Positions 28,748 to 38,155 of a stretch of 64,000 bases of DNA are shown here, one piece after another; within the stretch, counting starts at the first letter, position 1; each line of letters starts with the position of its first letter. A program made the translations under genes and the position numbers. Under the pieces are notes generated by a model that ran no database searches, was not told where the DNA came from, and was given only the letters and a program-made list of their open reading frames with translations. Location: positions 23,855 to 87,854 of the forward strand of contig JAAVZI010000026.1 in NCBI GenBank assembly GCA_022791575.1, written 5' to 3'. Source of the DNA: Lachnospiraceae bacterium (GTDB taxonomy: Bacteria; Bacillota; Clostridia; Lachnospirales; Lachnospiraceae).

Positions 28748-28801
28748 AACGAAACTAATTCTGAACTTTCGTTCATCATACTCATAAGTTTTTTCCTGAC
28801 A

Positions 28802-29236
28802 CTATAAATATTTCTGCATATCCCTTGTCAATTTCTCTTCCAGACTAATAATCTGCTTGGCTATATCCTTTGATTTCTCATCTGCAGCTTGGTATTGGTT
28901 TAGATATTTATGCAGCGACTTAATGCCCATATTGCATCCATCCGTCATCAGATCTGCAATCGTTTGATCCGATTCATCCATCACCAGCCGGACATTGGTT
29001 TTCATCCAAGACATGCCCTTTGCCATCGGATTAGGCTCTTTTCCCTCATCGTGATATTCATGCAGGAGTGTTCGAATCTCATCCTCCAGCCGGATATGCT
29101 CTGCCTTGTATTCTGCCAGGCTCTGTCTAAGCATATCGTCATGAATATAACCGATCATATCCTCCATAGAGGCAACCCCCATTTTCACCCCGGCATCACA
29201 TTCACGCAGCAATTTGATACTATCTCCTTCAATCAT
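28802..29236 (-). CDS. Helical protein, possibly ferritin-like (DUF2383-type)
   Basis: About 144 residues, almost all alpha-helical, with CDAGVKMGVASMEDMIGYIHD, an AEYKAEHIRLEDEIRTLL helix and repeated acidic and histidine positions spaced like ferritin-like four-helix bundles. I call DUF2383-like by pattern only; iron binding is not shown. The frame opens at 29314, but residues before the ATG at 29236 look untranslated and an AAAGGAAA lies upstream. It stands alone between the MCP gene and a terminator. Confidence 0.6.
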   Translation of the reverse strand: MIEGDSIKLLRECDAGVKMGVASMEDMIGYIHDDMLRQSLAEYKAEHIRLEDEIRTLLHEYHDEGKEPNPMAKGMSWMKTNVRLVMDESDQTIADLMTDGCNMGIKSLHKYLNQYQAADEKSKDIAKQIISLEEKLTRDMQKYL

Positions 29237-29403
29237 GGCATTACCATTTCCTTTCCCTGCCTGGAAATCATCTGCAAACAGCCTTATTCTACCAACAGGA
29301 TCATTTCCCGGCAAATTATTTACACTATACCATCAGTATCCCTCATTGATACCTATTCCATACCATAAAATTCAGCAAGTATAAAATTCATGAATTTCCA
29401 AAT

Positions 29404-31404
29404 CTATACCCGGAACGAGGCCACTGTGTATTTTAGAAGCCCGCTCAATCGGAACAGTTCCTCCATCTGCTGCCGAACGGCCTGGGAATTGTCGTCGGAA
29501 TCTTTCACCGACTGTTCCATCCCCTGCATATATTCCATAATTTCCCCTACTAGATCAGTCACTGCCGCAATGGATTCATTGATATCTCCCATTCGCTGGT
29601 CCATCTCAATAGACGCCGTTCCCAAATCACCGGAAATATCCTTATAAAATGCAGCATCCCTCTGATACATCCTGGCCAGTTCGGTCATGCCCTGGTAATC
29701 TTCCATTACCTTTTCATTCATAAACTGCAGCAGCTTTTCTGAACTATGGGACAAAGATACTACATTTTTGACCACATCCTCTGTGACTTCCCGGATTTTA
29801 TCGACAGCTTCTCTGGAATTGTCCGCCAGCTGCCGGATTTCGTCTGCTACGACTGCAAAGCCATTTCCAGCGGCGCCGGCACGCGAAGCCTCAATGGACG
29901 CATTCAGTGCCAGCAGGTTGGTCTGCGAACTGATTGCGAGGATCTCGTCGGTAAGCGTATCAATCTCTCCCACTCTCTGGCTCTTCTCGATCGCCTGTTC
30001 CAGTTCATTCTTTGTCTCTCCATAGATTACTTGGGCTTCTCTGCCGGAAGCCTCGGAGGTCTGGTACTGCCGACCGGCACGCTCCATAATATTGTTAGAC
30101 TGCTCCGCCGCTTCTTTGGCTTTCTCGGCGACATGCTCGACAGCCAAGCCAAGTTCCTGCCCGGTCTGCCGGATGCTCTCTGTCAGCTGCTTCGCTGCGG
30201 CTGTCTGTTTCCCTGCCTGCACGGCAGAATCTGCCATCTCCGAAATATTGTCGTTTAAAACGGCCATTTTCGCTGAAGTGCTCTCGGCAATCATACTGAT
30301 CGTTTCTGCCTCTTCCTTGGTATTGAGGATAATGGTCCGAATCTGCTGTCTCACCTCGGTTGTTGCTTTTCGGATCTGCTCTGTCTCATTCTTATATTCT
30401 TTGGGAATTGCCGTTTCGCAGACCGCATGTTCGGAGAAATCCCCGGAAGCAAACTGTTTGAGCATTTGCACCGGAGCCAGCATCCGTCCGATCAACCCTG
30501 CCATAAAGGCCGCTACTAGTACGATAATCAGCAATGCAATGATGATAGCTACTGCAATCATCGTAAGTAATGACTTTCCTGCATTGGCCGTCGGCGAAAC
30601 CACTCCTAGTTTCCAGCTGCTGGCCTCAATGTCTGCCGCAGCAAAGTAACAGTGGCTGCCGTCATAATCGGTTAGTTTTTCCACACCCTTCTTTTTCCCG
30701 GACAGCAGTGCCTCCAATTCTGGCATCTGATCTTTAACTGCCACTGCCATTTCTTCGGTTGGCTCGAACTTTTTATTTCTATGGGCCACATACTGCCCAT
30801 TGCTATCTACCAGGAAGCCATATACCCCTTGATCGTATTGAATACTACCGGTCAGATCTGTGACCGTACCCAGCGTCACATCCAGGCCAATGACTGCGGC
30901 CAGTTCGTCCTCCTGATATACCGGCGCCGCAATAGTGGCGCACATCTGGTTCGTCAGCACATCCCAGTAAGGAGCCGTGACAATTATGTTCTTTTCGGCT
31001 GCCGCCTGCTGATACCAGCCCCGTTCTACCGGGTCATAGCCGTCCGGGATCTCGGCCTCTTTATTCGACTGGATGAATCTGCTGTCCTTTGTCCCGCAAT
31101 ACAGATTGAGCAGTTCATCCCTGCCATCGGCATGAACATCCAGCACAGACTGAATGTAATCTTGTGACAGATTGCCGGAAGCCTCCAGGCTGTTTGCCGC
31201 TCCCTGTGCAAGCATTTTCTCATTTTCAATCCAGGCATTGATTTCTTCCCCATACTTTTCTGCATTCAACTGCAGTGCATCGGTCTGATTGCTAATCATA
31301 CGTTTTCCCGCCACTGCTACTGTACCTGCCGTCGTCAACAGTATACTTGCCACAACAATACATATGACGCTGATTGTCAATTTCCCCTTGATTGTCTTTC
31401 CCAT
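29404..31404 (-). CDS. Methyl-accepting chemotaxis protein with dCache domain
   Basis: A 666-residue chemoreceptor. A membrane helix near residues 10-30 is followed by a large extracellular double-Cache domain ([51 protein letters not shown]), a second helix near 280-305, a HAMP region and the signalling hairpin with [20 protein letters not shown]. dCache domains usually bind amino acids or other small polar ligands directly. The ATG follows AAGGGGTACGAAACC. No motility genes are adjacent. Confidence 0.9.
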   Translation of the reverse strand: MGKTIKGKLTISVICIVVASILLTTAGTVAVAGKRMISNQTDALQLNAEKYGEEINAWIENEKMLAQGAANSLEASGNLSQDYIQSVLDVHADGRDELLNLYCGTKDSRFIQSNKEAEIPDGYDPVERGWYQQAAAEKNIIVTAPYWDVLTNQMCATIAAPVYQEDELAAVIGLDVTLGTVTDLTGSIQYDQGVYGFLVDSNGQYVAHRNKKFEPTEEMAVAVKDQMPELEALLSGKKKGVEKLTDYDGSHCYFAAADIEASSWKLGVVSPTANAGKSLLTMIAVAIIIALLIIVLVAAFMAGLIGRMLAPVQMLKQFASGDFSEHAVCETAIPKEYKNETEQIRKATTEVRQQIRTIILNTKEEAETISMIAESTSAKMAVLNDNISEMADSAVQAGKQTAAAKQLTESIRQTGQELGLAVEHVAEKAKEAAEQSNNIMERAGRQYQTSEASGREAQVIYGETKNELEQAIEKSQRVGEIDTLTDEILAISSQTNLLALNASIEASRAGAAGNGFAVVADEIRQLADNSREAVDKIREVTEDVVKNVVSLSHSSEKLLQFMNEKVMEDYQGMTELARMYQRDAAFYKDISGDLGTASIEMDQRMGDINESIAAVTDLVGEIMEYMQGMEQSVKDSDDNSQAVRQQMEELFRLSGLLKYTVASFRV

Positions 31405-31700
31405 GGTTTCGTACCCCTTTTCCTTACTTTGTAAATATTCTTCATTCGTAATGACTGTTTGATCTACCCTATGCTTTTCCTATATAACTATCTTCACTAT
31501 GGCACAAAGCAGCCATCAACTTCCAGCCAGAAATGCCAACTTAATCATAACAAACTTATCTCCGAAATTGTCCAGGATGGGACGAATGCTGTCTATTCTG
31601 GGATAGATTCTCTCCATTTTCCAGTGCGTGTCTGCTTTTGCTTGAAACACTTTAGCCGAACGCTGGTTTCCTGCCTGTTACGCAACTGTTTGCAGAAAAA
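31405..31700. other. Intergenic region
   Basis: Nothing supportable. A 33-codon minus-strand frame (31516-31617) opening MERIYPRIDSIRPILDNFGD reads protein-like but has no ribosome site and may be a relic. Confidence 0.35.
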
Positions 31701-31759
31701 AAGGTTCGATAACATTCATACTTTTCTATATACTAGTGTACTGACAGTTATCGAACCTT
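31701..31759 (-). terminator. Terminator, probably of the ABC-2 exporter operon
   Basis: Perfect 13-bp stem (31701-31713 with 31747-31759) with a T7 run on the minus strand. It lies about 285 bases past the last permease gene. Confidence 0.7.
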
Positions 31760-31821
31760 TTATAGTCAAATATTAACATCAATTAGACATTTTTCTTATC
31801 AGCCAGGAGGGTACATAAACT

Positions 31822-32022
31822 ATGACAACGTTTATTATCTTCGAAATCTGCCTGCTTGCGTTGGCTGACACAATCTGGGAGTGGACAATCTGGCCGAATT
31901 TTCGGCCGCCCAGGAAGAGATGATGACTAACACGCCTAAGTCGGTTTCCGGCATAACTTCCCTATACCTGCCCCAACTGCGGCGCTCCCGTCATCCAAAG
32001 CTTCAAGAAGTTCTTTCAATAA
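31822..32022 (+). pseudogene. Decayed zinc-ribbon gene fragment
   Basis: An ATG at 31822 behind a good AGGAGGGTACATAAAC site encodes 33 residues before TGA. The same frame later reads YTCPNCGAPVIQSFKKFF and stops at 32020-32022, a clear zinc-ribbon C-terminus, but stop codons at 31921 and 31954 separate the two. A second frame between them is open. The pattern is that of a small zinc-ribbon gene damaged by indels. Its original function cannot be told. Confidence 0.35.
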
Positions 32023-32044
32023 ATGATTTCGTATCCGCCATTTC

Positions 32045-32830
32045 TTACGACCCCGCCGACTGATAATGCCGCACCCCAAACCGCCACAGAGCATAACAAA
32101 CCGCAAAAAACGGCGCCACCCCCAGCGGGCAGAGCGCAAGCTGCCACTGCTGCGACCGCCCCAGCACATACTGCAAGGGATAATACTGCACCAACGCATA
32201 AGGAACCACAAACGTACACAACTGCAGAATCCGCTTGCCATACACATCAAACGGATACTTCCCATGCTCCCTGGCTCCGTCCGTCAGCACATTCATAAAC
32301 TCCAGTCCCTCCAGTGTGAAAAAGCACAGCGCAGCATAGGCCATAAAAATCCCCCAGAACAGCACCACCCCGCCAAGCACCATGAAAAGCACCGTCAGCG
32401 CCCGCAGCCACGTCCACTCCACGCGGCAGTGCCCCAGGCCATAGACAAACATCACCGCCGCCTGCAAAAGCCGTCCAATCCGGGTTAGTTCAAACTTACT
32501 CCCCAGAACCTGCAGAACCGCACTGCGCGGCCGCACAAGAATCCGGTCAAACTCCCCCTGCCGCACCATGCCGGAAAATGAATCAAATCCCCTAGCAAAA
32601 CACTCCGCCACGGAAAATTCCATCAGCACAATCGAAAAACACAGCAAAACCTCACTATAACTATACCCCTTGACCTCGTGAAACCTGCCAAATAGAAAAT
32701 ATATCCCCAAAAACACATTAAATGACACAAAAAACTGCCCCAATGCCGACAGCAGAAACGACATTTTATACTGCATCGCCGAGCGCAGAATCACTGAAAC
32801 GTACCGTACATACAACCGCAATCCATTCAT
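32045..32830 (-). CDS. ABC-2 type permease (DUF990-like)
   Basis: A 261-residue, six-helix permease of the ABC-2 membrane_6 type (start RLYVRYVSVILRSAMQYKMS, then FDRILVRPRSAVLQVLGSKFE). With the preceding permease and the ATPase it forms a three-gene exporter, read ATPase, permease, permease. Such exporters of the DUF990/DrrB group often handle antibiotics or lipids. It starts 3 bases after the previous stop with GGGAGGTTGAAAA. GC-rich compared with sequence to its left. Confidence 0.83.
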   Translation of the reverse strand: MNGLRLYVRYVSVILRSAMQYKMSFLLSALGQFFVSFNVFLGIYFLFGRFHEVKGYSYSEVLLCFSIVLMEFSVAECFARGFDSFSGMVRQGEFDRILVRPRSAVLQVLGSKFELTRIGRLLQAAVMFVYGLGHCRVEWTWLRALTVLFMVLGGVVLFWGIFMAYAALCFFTLEGLEFMNVLTDGAREHGKYPFDVYGKRILQLCTFVVPYALVQYYPLQYVLGRSQQWQLALCPLGVAPFFAVCYALWRFGVRHYQSAGS

Positions 32831-32833
32831 TTT

Positions 32834-33637
32834 TCAACCTCCCTGAACTACAATCCGCCGCTCAGCCCGCCGGCAGAGTCCTTTTCCCAAAAGCACCAAA
32901 AACACCAGCCAGAACACCTGCAGCAGAACCGCATAGCCCATGTCGCGCCCGGCCAGATCCCCGCCGTAAATGCGAAGCGGTACATTCTGCATACTCGCAA
33001 ACGGCAGGCACTGCGCCACCGTGCGAAACGGCTGCGGCAAAAACGGCAGCGGTATAATCGCCCCCGACAAAAACTCCACCAAAGAAACCATAAAAATCCG
33101 CAGCCCCTGCCCCGAAATCGTAAAAAACGCCAGGACATACACCAGCAAGCAGGACGCTGCCGCCACCAAAAGCCCCAGCACCATCGTACCCGCAAACGCC
33201 AGAAACGTTCCCAGATCCGCCGGCAGCGTCATACCATACGGCTTCGGCAGCAAAAATGCCACCGCCAGAATCGGTATACACCGCAGCAATGCCCGTGAAA
33301 CCCTCGTGGCAATCGTGCGCGCAAACCACATCTGGTAAATCGAAACCGGCCGGCACAGCTCATAGGCAATATTGCCGCTGACAATCATTTCAAAAATATC
33401 ATTTTCCATCATCCAGGCCATAAACATAGCCAAAAATGCCTGCTGCAGCCATATGTACGCCACCATCGCCGAAAATTCCATCGGAAACGCCGCCGGATTC
33501 GTCTCATAAAACGCCTGAAAGGCAAAACACTCCATAAATCCCCACACAAACTGCGTCACCATGCCCGCGGCGGCCGCCGTGCGGTACTGCAGCCCCATCA
33601 CAAAGCGCAGCCGGAAAAAAGACCAATACTTTTTCAT
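32834..33637 (-). CDS. ABC-2 type permease
   Basis: A 267-residue permease with about six helices and the ABC-2 arrangement (YWSFFRLRFVMGLQYRTAAA at the N-terminus, ENDIFEMIVSGNIAYELCRP in the second loop, a motif shared with the next permease's RQGEFDRILVRP). The pair should form a heterodimeric channel. It begins 12 bases after the ATPase stop with AGGAGGGGTGGAGG. Confidence 0.83.
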   Translation of the reverse strand: MKKYWSFFRLRFVMGLQYRTAAAAGMVTQFVWGFMECFAFQAFYETNPAAFPMEFSAMVAYIWLQQAFLAMFMAWMMENDIFEMIVSGNIAYELCRPVSIYQMWFARTIATRVSRALLRCIPILAVAFLLPKPYGMTLPADLGTFLAFAGTMVLGLLVAAASCLLVYVLAFFTISGQGLRIFMVSLVEFLSGAIIPLPFLPQPFRTVAQCLPFASMQNVPLRIYGGDLAGRDMGYAVLLQVFWLVFLVLLGKGLCRRAERRIVVQGG

Positions 33638-33649
33638 CCTCCACCCCTC

Positions 33650-34498
33650 CTACACAATATCCAGCTTCTCATACAAAGCCGCAATCACCTGCTCCAGACT
33701 CCGTTCCCCCTCCGACTCCGGCTGCTCTGCGCACTCCGCAGAATCCACACGCACCCGCTCCATCGAATGCCGCAGCTCGTCGAGCGTCCCGTCCAAAAGT
33801 ACACGCCCCTTACCAATCAGGATGACACGTCTAGTCAGCGCCTCAATATCCTGCATATCATGCGTCGTCAGAATCACCGTCGTCTTCTGCTCCTCATTGA
33901 GCCGCAGAATAAACTCCCGCACCGCCAATTTAGACACCGCATCCAACCCGATCGTCGGCTCGTCCAAAAATAAAATGCGCGGCCGGTGCAGCAGTGAGGC
34001 AGCCAGTTCACAGCGCATACGCTGCCCCAGCGACAGCTGCCGTGCCGGAATCTTCAACAGCTCTCCCAGGTTAAGCAGCGCTTCCAGTTCCTCTAACTGG
34101 TTTACATAATCCACTTGGGAAATGTGATAAATATCCCTCAGCAGCACAAACGAATCCGCCACCGGGACATCCCACCACAGCTGCGAGCGCTGCCCAAATA
34201 CCACGCCAATCTGCCTTACATGCTCCATGCGGTTCTTCCACGGCACCCGCCCATCCACCAGACAGCGCCCGCTGTCCGGCGTCAAAATTCCGCTTAAAAT
34301 CTTAATCGTCGAGCTCTTGCCCGCTCCATTAGGGCCGATATAGCCCACCATTTCTCCCTCACCAATCGTAAAACTCACATCCGCCAGCGCGCGGACCACT
34401 TCACGCTCCCTGTGAAATAACGCTTTGCAGGCCGCTTTCATGCCCGCATTTCTTTTTGCAACCTTGTACGATTTGCAAATATGCTCCATTGTAATCAT
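33650..34498 (-). CDS. ABC transporter ATP-binding protein
   Basis: A 282-residue ATPase driving the two ABC-2 permeases downstream. Walker A is GPNGAGKSS, the signature is LSLGQRMRCELAASLLHRP, Walker B is ILFLDEPTIGLD, and the H-loop is TTHDMQD. The long spacer before the signature is usual for this exporter class. The frame opens at 34597 inside a palindromic repeat; AGGAGGAAGCAAAG before the ATG at 34498 fixes the start. Substrate unknown. Confidence 0.9.
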   Translation of the reverse strand: MITMEHICKSYKVAKRNAGMKAACKALFHREREVVRALADVSFTIGEGEMVGYIGPNGAGKSSTIKILSGILTPDSGRCLVDGRVPWKNRMEHVRQIGVVFGQRSQLWWDVPVADSFVLLRDIYHISQVDYVNQLEELEALLNLGELLKIPARQLSLGQRMRCELAASLLHRPRILFLDEPTIGLDAVSKLAVREFILRLNEEQKTTVILTTHDMQDIEALTRRVILIGKGRVLLDGTLDELRHSMERVRVDSAECAEQPESEGERSLEQVIAALYEKLDIV

Positions 34499-34553
34499 CT
34501 TTGCTTCCTCCTGGTAGTTATACTTTGTTCTTGAAATATCTTGCCAAGTAGGC

Positions 34554-34602
34554 CGCAATTGCCAGGAGAGCCGAATCTTACGGGCCTGTCCTGGCAATTG
34601 CG
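34554..34602. repeat. Perfect 14-bp palindrome with 21-base loop
   Basis: CGCAATTGCCAGGA at 34554-34567 is the exact reverse complement of 34589-34602. It lies in the leader of the ABC operon. Its right arm and flank, GGCAATTGCGAAA, also occurs at the left end of the palindromic element near 28049. Confidence 0.7.
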
Positions 34603-34672
34603 AAAATACCTGAAACGCTATACAGTTACTTATATTCCAGCTAAGTCAAATCGACATGTCCTAAAGGACTCA

Positions 34673-34718
34673 TTTCACGCTGCAGCATAGCCGCTTGGCT
34701 CACTGCAGCGGAATGAAA
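34673..34718. repeat. Inverted repeat at the end of the DUF362 gene
   Basis: TTTCA and CGCTGCAG pair with CTGCAGCG and TGAAA with a three-base bulge, and an inner AGCC/GGCT stem. It directly abuts the DUF362 stop codon and could be a terminator, but there is no T run. The next bases hold a second small hairpin, GTCCTAAAGGAC. Confidence 0.5.
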
Positions 34719-34719
34719 C

Positions 34720-35847
34720 TTAAATCCGCACCAATTCATACTGGTCCGTACCCAGGCCAATCTGAACAGCATGTGCAATACAGCTCCTCCACTCGGTATC
34801 CGGGTGCGTCATATGGAAATGGTCATGCGCTCCTTCCTGCGCCTGCCCTTCCTGCTCTTTGATATGATCGCTTAATATGCTGCCCTCTAAAACCGGCATC
34901 TCATTGCAGAGATCCGCACAGGCCTGATCCAGCGCCACCGGGTCAAAGGAGGCCAGCATTCCCACATTAGGAATAATCGGAATATCATTTTCCCCATGGC
35001 AGTCACAGTTCGGCGATACATCGCAGATCAGGGAAATGTGGAAGCACGGCCGGTTCTGGCACACCGCCAGGCTGTACTCGGCGATCTTGTGATTGAGGAC
35101 AGCAAGCGAATCACCAAACTTCGCGCGGATGGCGTCTTTGGGGCAGACCGCCAGACAACGTCCGCAGCCCACACATTTCTCATGATCAATGCGTGCCTTG
35201 CCCTGCTCCAACACCGGCGCGTCGTGGGCACAGATCCGCAGGCAGGAGGAACAGCCGACACATTTTTCCTCATTTACCGTGGGCTTTCCGTCGCAGTGCT
35301 GTTCCATTTTACCCGAGCGGGAACCGCAGCCCATACCGATATTCTTCATCGTACCTCCAAACCCGGTCATCTCATGCCCTTTGAAATGGGTCAGAGAAAT
35401 AAAGATGTCAGCGTCCATGATGGCGGCGCCGATCTTTGCCTCTTTCACATACTCCCCGTCCACCGGCACCAGCGTCTCGCTTGTCCCCTTAAGCCCATCG
35501 CCAATGATCACATGGCAGCCGGTCTGGTAGGGTGAAAAGCCATTGACATAGGCCGTTTCCATATGGTCGAGCGCATTTTTGCGGCTGCCTACATAGAGGG
35601 TATTGCAGTCGGTCAGAAACGGCTTTCCGCCCAGCTCCTTTACATAGTCGGCAACGACTTTGGCATAATTCGGACGCAGGAACGCCAGGTTGCCATATTC
35701 ACCGAAGTGAAGCTTGATGGCGGCGTATTTGTCCTGGAAATCAATAGACTCGAAGCCCGCCTCTTTCATTAAGCGGTGCAGCTTCTTCAATAAATTTTCT
35801 TTCCATGAGGTTTTAAATGTGGTGAAATATACCTTTGCTTTTTCCAT
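34720..35847 (-). CDS. DUF362 ferredoxin-domain protein
   Basis: A 375-residue protein with an N-terminal DUF362 domain (KLHFGEYGNLAFLRP, DCNTLYVGSRKNALDH, GFGGTMKNIGMGCGSR) and a pair of 4Fe-4S motifs near residues 190-230 (CVGCSSCLRIC and CVGCGRCLAVC). A short histidine stretch lies near the C-terminus. DUF362 proteins are common in anaerobes and are thought to be iron-sulfur electron carriers; the reaction is unknown. The ATG at 35847 follows AAAGGAAGACAGCG; the open frame extends further upstream. Confidence 0.87.
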   Translation of the reverse strand: MEKAKVYFTTFKTSWKENLLKKLHRLMKEAGFESIDFQDKYAAIKLHFGEYGNLAFLRPNYAKVVADYVKELGGKPFLTDCNTLYVGSRKNALDHMETAYVNGFSPYQTGCHVIIGDGLKGTSETLVPVDGEYVKEAKIGAAIMDADIFISLTHFKGHEMTGFGGTMKNIGMGCGSRSGKMEQHCDGKPTVNEEKCVGCSSCLRICAHDAPVLEQGKARIDHEKCVGCGRCLAVCPKDAIRAKFGDSLAVLNHKIAEYSLAVCQNRPCFHISLICDVSPNCDCHGENDIPIIPNVGMLASFDPVALDQACADLCNEMPVLEGSILSDHIKEQEGQAQEGAHDHFHMTHPDTEWRSCIAHAVQIGLGTDQYELVRI

Positions 35848-36171
35848 CGCTGTCTTCCTTTCTATTTTTGCTGAAATGTAAGCTTTATTATAGCATCCAA
35901 AAACGAATGTCACAAGCTACTTTGTGGAAATATTTCCTTCCGTTGGCAATTATGTGATGGCATAATTGGAATTTATAAATTCGATAACCTTTCTCATACA
36001 CACTTATTTGAAGCATTGTAGAGGAGAGCAGCCACAGATCCAGCAAAAGAAAAATGGAGGGGCAAGATAGCCTTTTCGTCTTTACTAATAGAACAACTCT
36101 TTCATGACAAATGTCAAAAAATGTGGTATCATGGATTTGTGGCTGCATGTTTATAAAATCGGCAGATATCT

Positions 36172-36261
36172 ATGAGGAAAAGGCAAAAAAAAATATTGCT
36201 TGTTGACTTAGATGGTACTTTGCTGAGGGAAGATAAAAATATTCTGGCAATAACAGACTAG
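36172..36261 (+). pseudogene. HAD hydrolase N-terminal fragment
   Basis: Twenty-nine codons reading MRKRQKKILLVDLDGTLL then a stop. DLDGTLL is motif I of haloacid-dehalogenase hydrolases (Cof type), so this is the start of a gene truncated at once. The surrounding 35848-36171 is otherwise without a supportable gene. It lies directly before the NUDIX gene and may mark the edge of a deletion. Confidence 0.6.
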
Positions 36262-36296
36262 AACCAATTAAAACGATAAATGGAGGAATCGCTAAT

Positions 36297-36746
36297 ATGA
36301 CAGAGGTTAAATTTTATGAGAGCATAGAGGATGAACTGCTTATGTTTGCTGTGATCATATCCAAAACACAGAATCAATACGTTTTCTGCAAACATAAGGA
36401 CAGAAATACATGGGAATTCCCTGGAGGGCATCGGGAACAGCTCTCAGACAACTCTGGAAACTGGGAAACTATCTTGGATACAGCGAAACGGGAACTGTAT
36501 GAAGAAACAGGTGCTCTGGAATTTGATATAAAGCCTCTTTGCGTATATTCTGTTACAGCACCTAATCAATTTGATGGCAAAGAAACTTTTGGAATGCTAT
36601 TTTTTGCTGATATCAAGTGTTTTGAAACAGAGTTACATAGTGAAATTGAGAAAATTGCAATCATGGATGGACTGCCGGAACAATGGACCTATCCTGATAT
36701 CCAACCCCATTTGATCAACGAGGCAAAGAGACGGGGCTATTTATAA
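36297..36746 (+). CDS. NUDIX hydrolase
   Basis: A 149-residue NUDIX protein. The box is recognisable from FPGGHRE at about residue 41, an eight-residue insertion, then AKRELYEETGAL near 66-77, which supplies the metal-binding glutamates. The insertion makes it unlike the strict consensus. Typical substrates are oxidised or sugar nucleotides. GGAGGAATCGCTAAT precedes the ATG. It is more AT-rich than the genes around it and sits among a truncated HAD gene and a hairpin, suggesting acquired DNA. Confidence 0.82.
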   Translation: MTEVKFYESIEDELLMFAVIISKTQNQYVFCKHKDRNTWEFPGGHREQLSDNSGNWETILDTAKRELYEETGALEFDIKPLCVYSVTAPNQFDGKETFGMLFFADIKCFETELHSEIEKIAIMDGLPEQWTYPDIQPHLINEAKRRGYL

Positions 36747-36797
36747 AATGAATGGGAGCTTCTTATGGGAAATTACATGATGACGGAATGAAAATAC

Positions 36798-36834
36798 ACC
36801 CCTGTATACACGATTCAGCAGTGTATACAGGGGT
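36798..36834. terminator. Perfect 14-bp hairpin, probable terminator
   Basis: ACCCCTGTATACAC (36798-36811) pairs exactly with 36821-36834 around a nine-base loop. On the minus strand it is followed by GTATTTTC, so it best fits the end of the gene at 36928; it may also end the NUDIX gene. Confidence 0.65.
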
Positions 36835-36927
36835 ACAATGAAAAATGTCTGTATTGGTAAGTTTGTTCTTACCAATGTATAGATAAAAAGAATGAAATCA
36901 ATCCGCATTAGACTGCAGAAAATGACT

Positions 36928-37572
36928 CTAGCTGCTCAGCGCGGCCAGCAGAGAAGCATAGCGTTTGGTCTTATTTTTCATATCCTCCCTGGAGACTCCA
37001 TAATATAGATAAAGTTCCCGCGCCATCTTTTTCAATTGCTTCATAGACTTCTTATTGCCAGAATAGGATATGCCGAATATCTCCCAGCGAAAATCCAGTT
37101 CCAGCTCCATTCGCCCGCCTTTGATATGGATTTCATAGATATGAAACTCCATCGGCATTTCACTATCGGGGATTTTTGCGGCCATTTCACTGCGTTTTTG
37201 AATCTGGCGGTAAAATTTTGCTGCCGATTCCCCATTCAGCACATCCGGCCGTGTAATCTGCGCAGCGCTGCCCAATAATTCCGGCTTGTGCTGAAGAATC
37301 AGCGCCTCTTTTGCACATGCATATTGTTCGATATAGGCTCTTTTGGTCTTGGGCATTTCCACCGCGTGGCAGCTGCGTTTTGCATAGGCAGCCACCTCTC
37401 TCAGCGTATGCGGCGCGGCGCAGATCCTTTTTTCCGCCCGCCGCCGTCTGAATTGATACATGCATTGCCGCACGCGTTGTTTAAACGGCTTTTTTCCCGG
37501 TAATTTTCCAGCTAAAAAGATACTGGTCGGCCCGTCGGCGCCGCCGATTATTGAAACAGCTTCTTCTTTCAT
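36928..37572 (-). CDS. Unknown protein with N-terminal OadB-like ADGPT motif
   Basis: A 214-residue soluble protein. Residues 6-22 read VSIIGGADGPTSIFLAG, which closely matches the conserved ADGPT segment of sodium-pumping decarboxylase beta subunits (OadB/GcdB), yet none of the rest resembles that membrane protein. The body is basic and helical, with FHIYEIHIKGGRMELELDFRWE near the centre forming a beta segment. I do not recognise a fold. GGAGGTACAGA precedes the ATG. Automated pipelines may label it a decarboxylase subunit because of the motif; that would be wrong. Confidence 0.7.
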   Translation of the reverse strand: MKEEAVSIIGGADGPTSIFLAGKLPGKKPFKQRVRQCMYQFRRRRAEKRICAAPHTLREVAAYAKRSCHAVEMPKTKRAYIEQYACAKEALILQHKPELLGSAAQITRPDVLNGESAAKFYRQIQKRSEMAAKIPDSEMPMEFHIYEIHIKGGRMELELDFRWEIFGISYSGNKKSMKQLKKMARELYLYYGVSREDMKNKTKRYASLLAALSS

Positions 37573-37669
37573 TCTGTACCTCCATTGTTTTGAATACCTT
37601 CTACTTACGTGTGTGACAGCTGCAAATGTATCATTCCCGGCGCCAGGCGGGGAATTGGTTAGAGAATCA

Positions 37670-38026
37670 TCACTTTCTTTTTTCCCTCACTTCAATCCTA
37701 TGCCGGTCCGGATCGCAGAAGCGTACCAGCCGCTCTCCCTGCTCCGTGCTGCTGCAAGATTCGACAGCAAACGCACAATGTTCCAGCTTTTCTAAAAATG
37801 CATCTATGCCATAGGTTTCAAAATACAGCTCCATATCACACCCGCCATAGGACACGGTCTGTCCAGTAACTGCTTCCCATCCCGTCTGCTCTTGAAGCGC
37901 AATCCCTCCGGCCAGCACCACATTTCCTTCAAAATGCCCCAGCGCCTCCATGCCGAACAGTTCCCGGTAAAATGCCTTGGAACGCTCCAAATCGCTGACC
38001 ACCAGTAAAATATTTTTTAATCTCAC
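37670..38026 (-). CDS. VOC (glyoxalase/bleomycin resistance) family protein
   Basis: A 118-residue vicinal-oxygen-chelate protein with two beta-alpha-beta units: VSDLERSKAFYRELFG at the start and RFCDPDRHRIEVRE at the end, the latter with the conserved histidine and glutamate. I place the start at a GTG (38026) because AAAGGAGGCAGACAGCG lies before it and the first conserved strand follows at once; an in-frame ATG at 38056 lacks a site. Follows the giant J-like gene on the same strand. Function unknown. Confidence 0.8.
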   Translation of the reverse strand: MRLKNILLVVSDLERSKAFYRELFGMEALGHFEGNVVLAGGIALQEQTGWEAVTGQTVSYGGCDMELYFETYGIDAFLEKLEHCAFAVESCSSTEQGERLVRFCDPDRHRIEVREKRK

Positions 38027-38068
38027 CGCTGTCTGCCTCCTTTCAAAATCAGTCAAATTCCGTCAAAA

Positions 38069-38155
38069 TCAGTCTCCAGCGTCCTCATCCCTGTCTCTGT
38101 CATCCTCATCCCAATCTTCTTCGTCTGCCTCGTCCCATTCCTTGTCTGCCTCATC
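38069..38155 (-). other. In-frame continuation of acidic repeats past a TAG stop
   Basis: After the TAG stop of the gene ending at 38156 the same frame stays open for 28 codons to a TGA (38069-38071) and encodes the same acidic repeats (DEADKEWDEADEEDWDEDD). The stop therefore lies inside the repeat tract, either as a recent nonsense change or a readthrough site. Confidence 0.6.

Noticed and set aside
31516..31617. Minus-strand 33-codon frame opening MERIYPRIDSIRP
   Set aside because: Protein-like sequence but no ribosome site and a stop upstream; too short to call a gene.
31881..32063. Plus-strand 60-codon frame
   Set aside because: It overlaps two other frames of the same decayed zinc-ribbon region and has no start signal of its own.
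32862..33356. Second minus-strand frame of 164 codons inside the permease gene
   Set aside because: A compositional shadow, glycine-alanine-rich, in a GC-rich gene.
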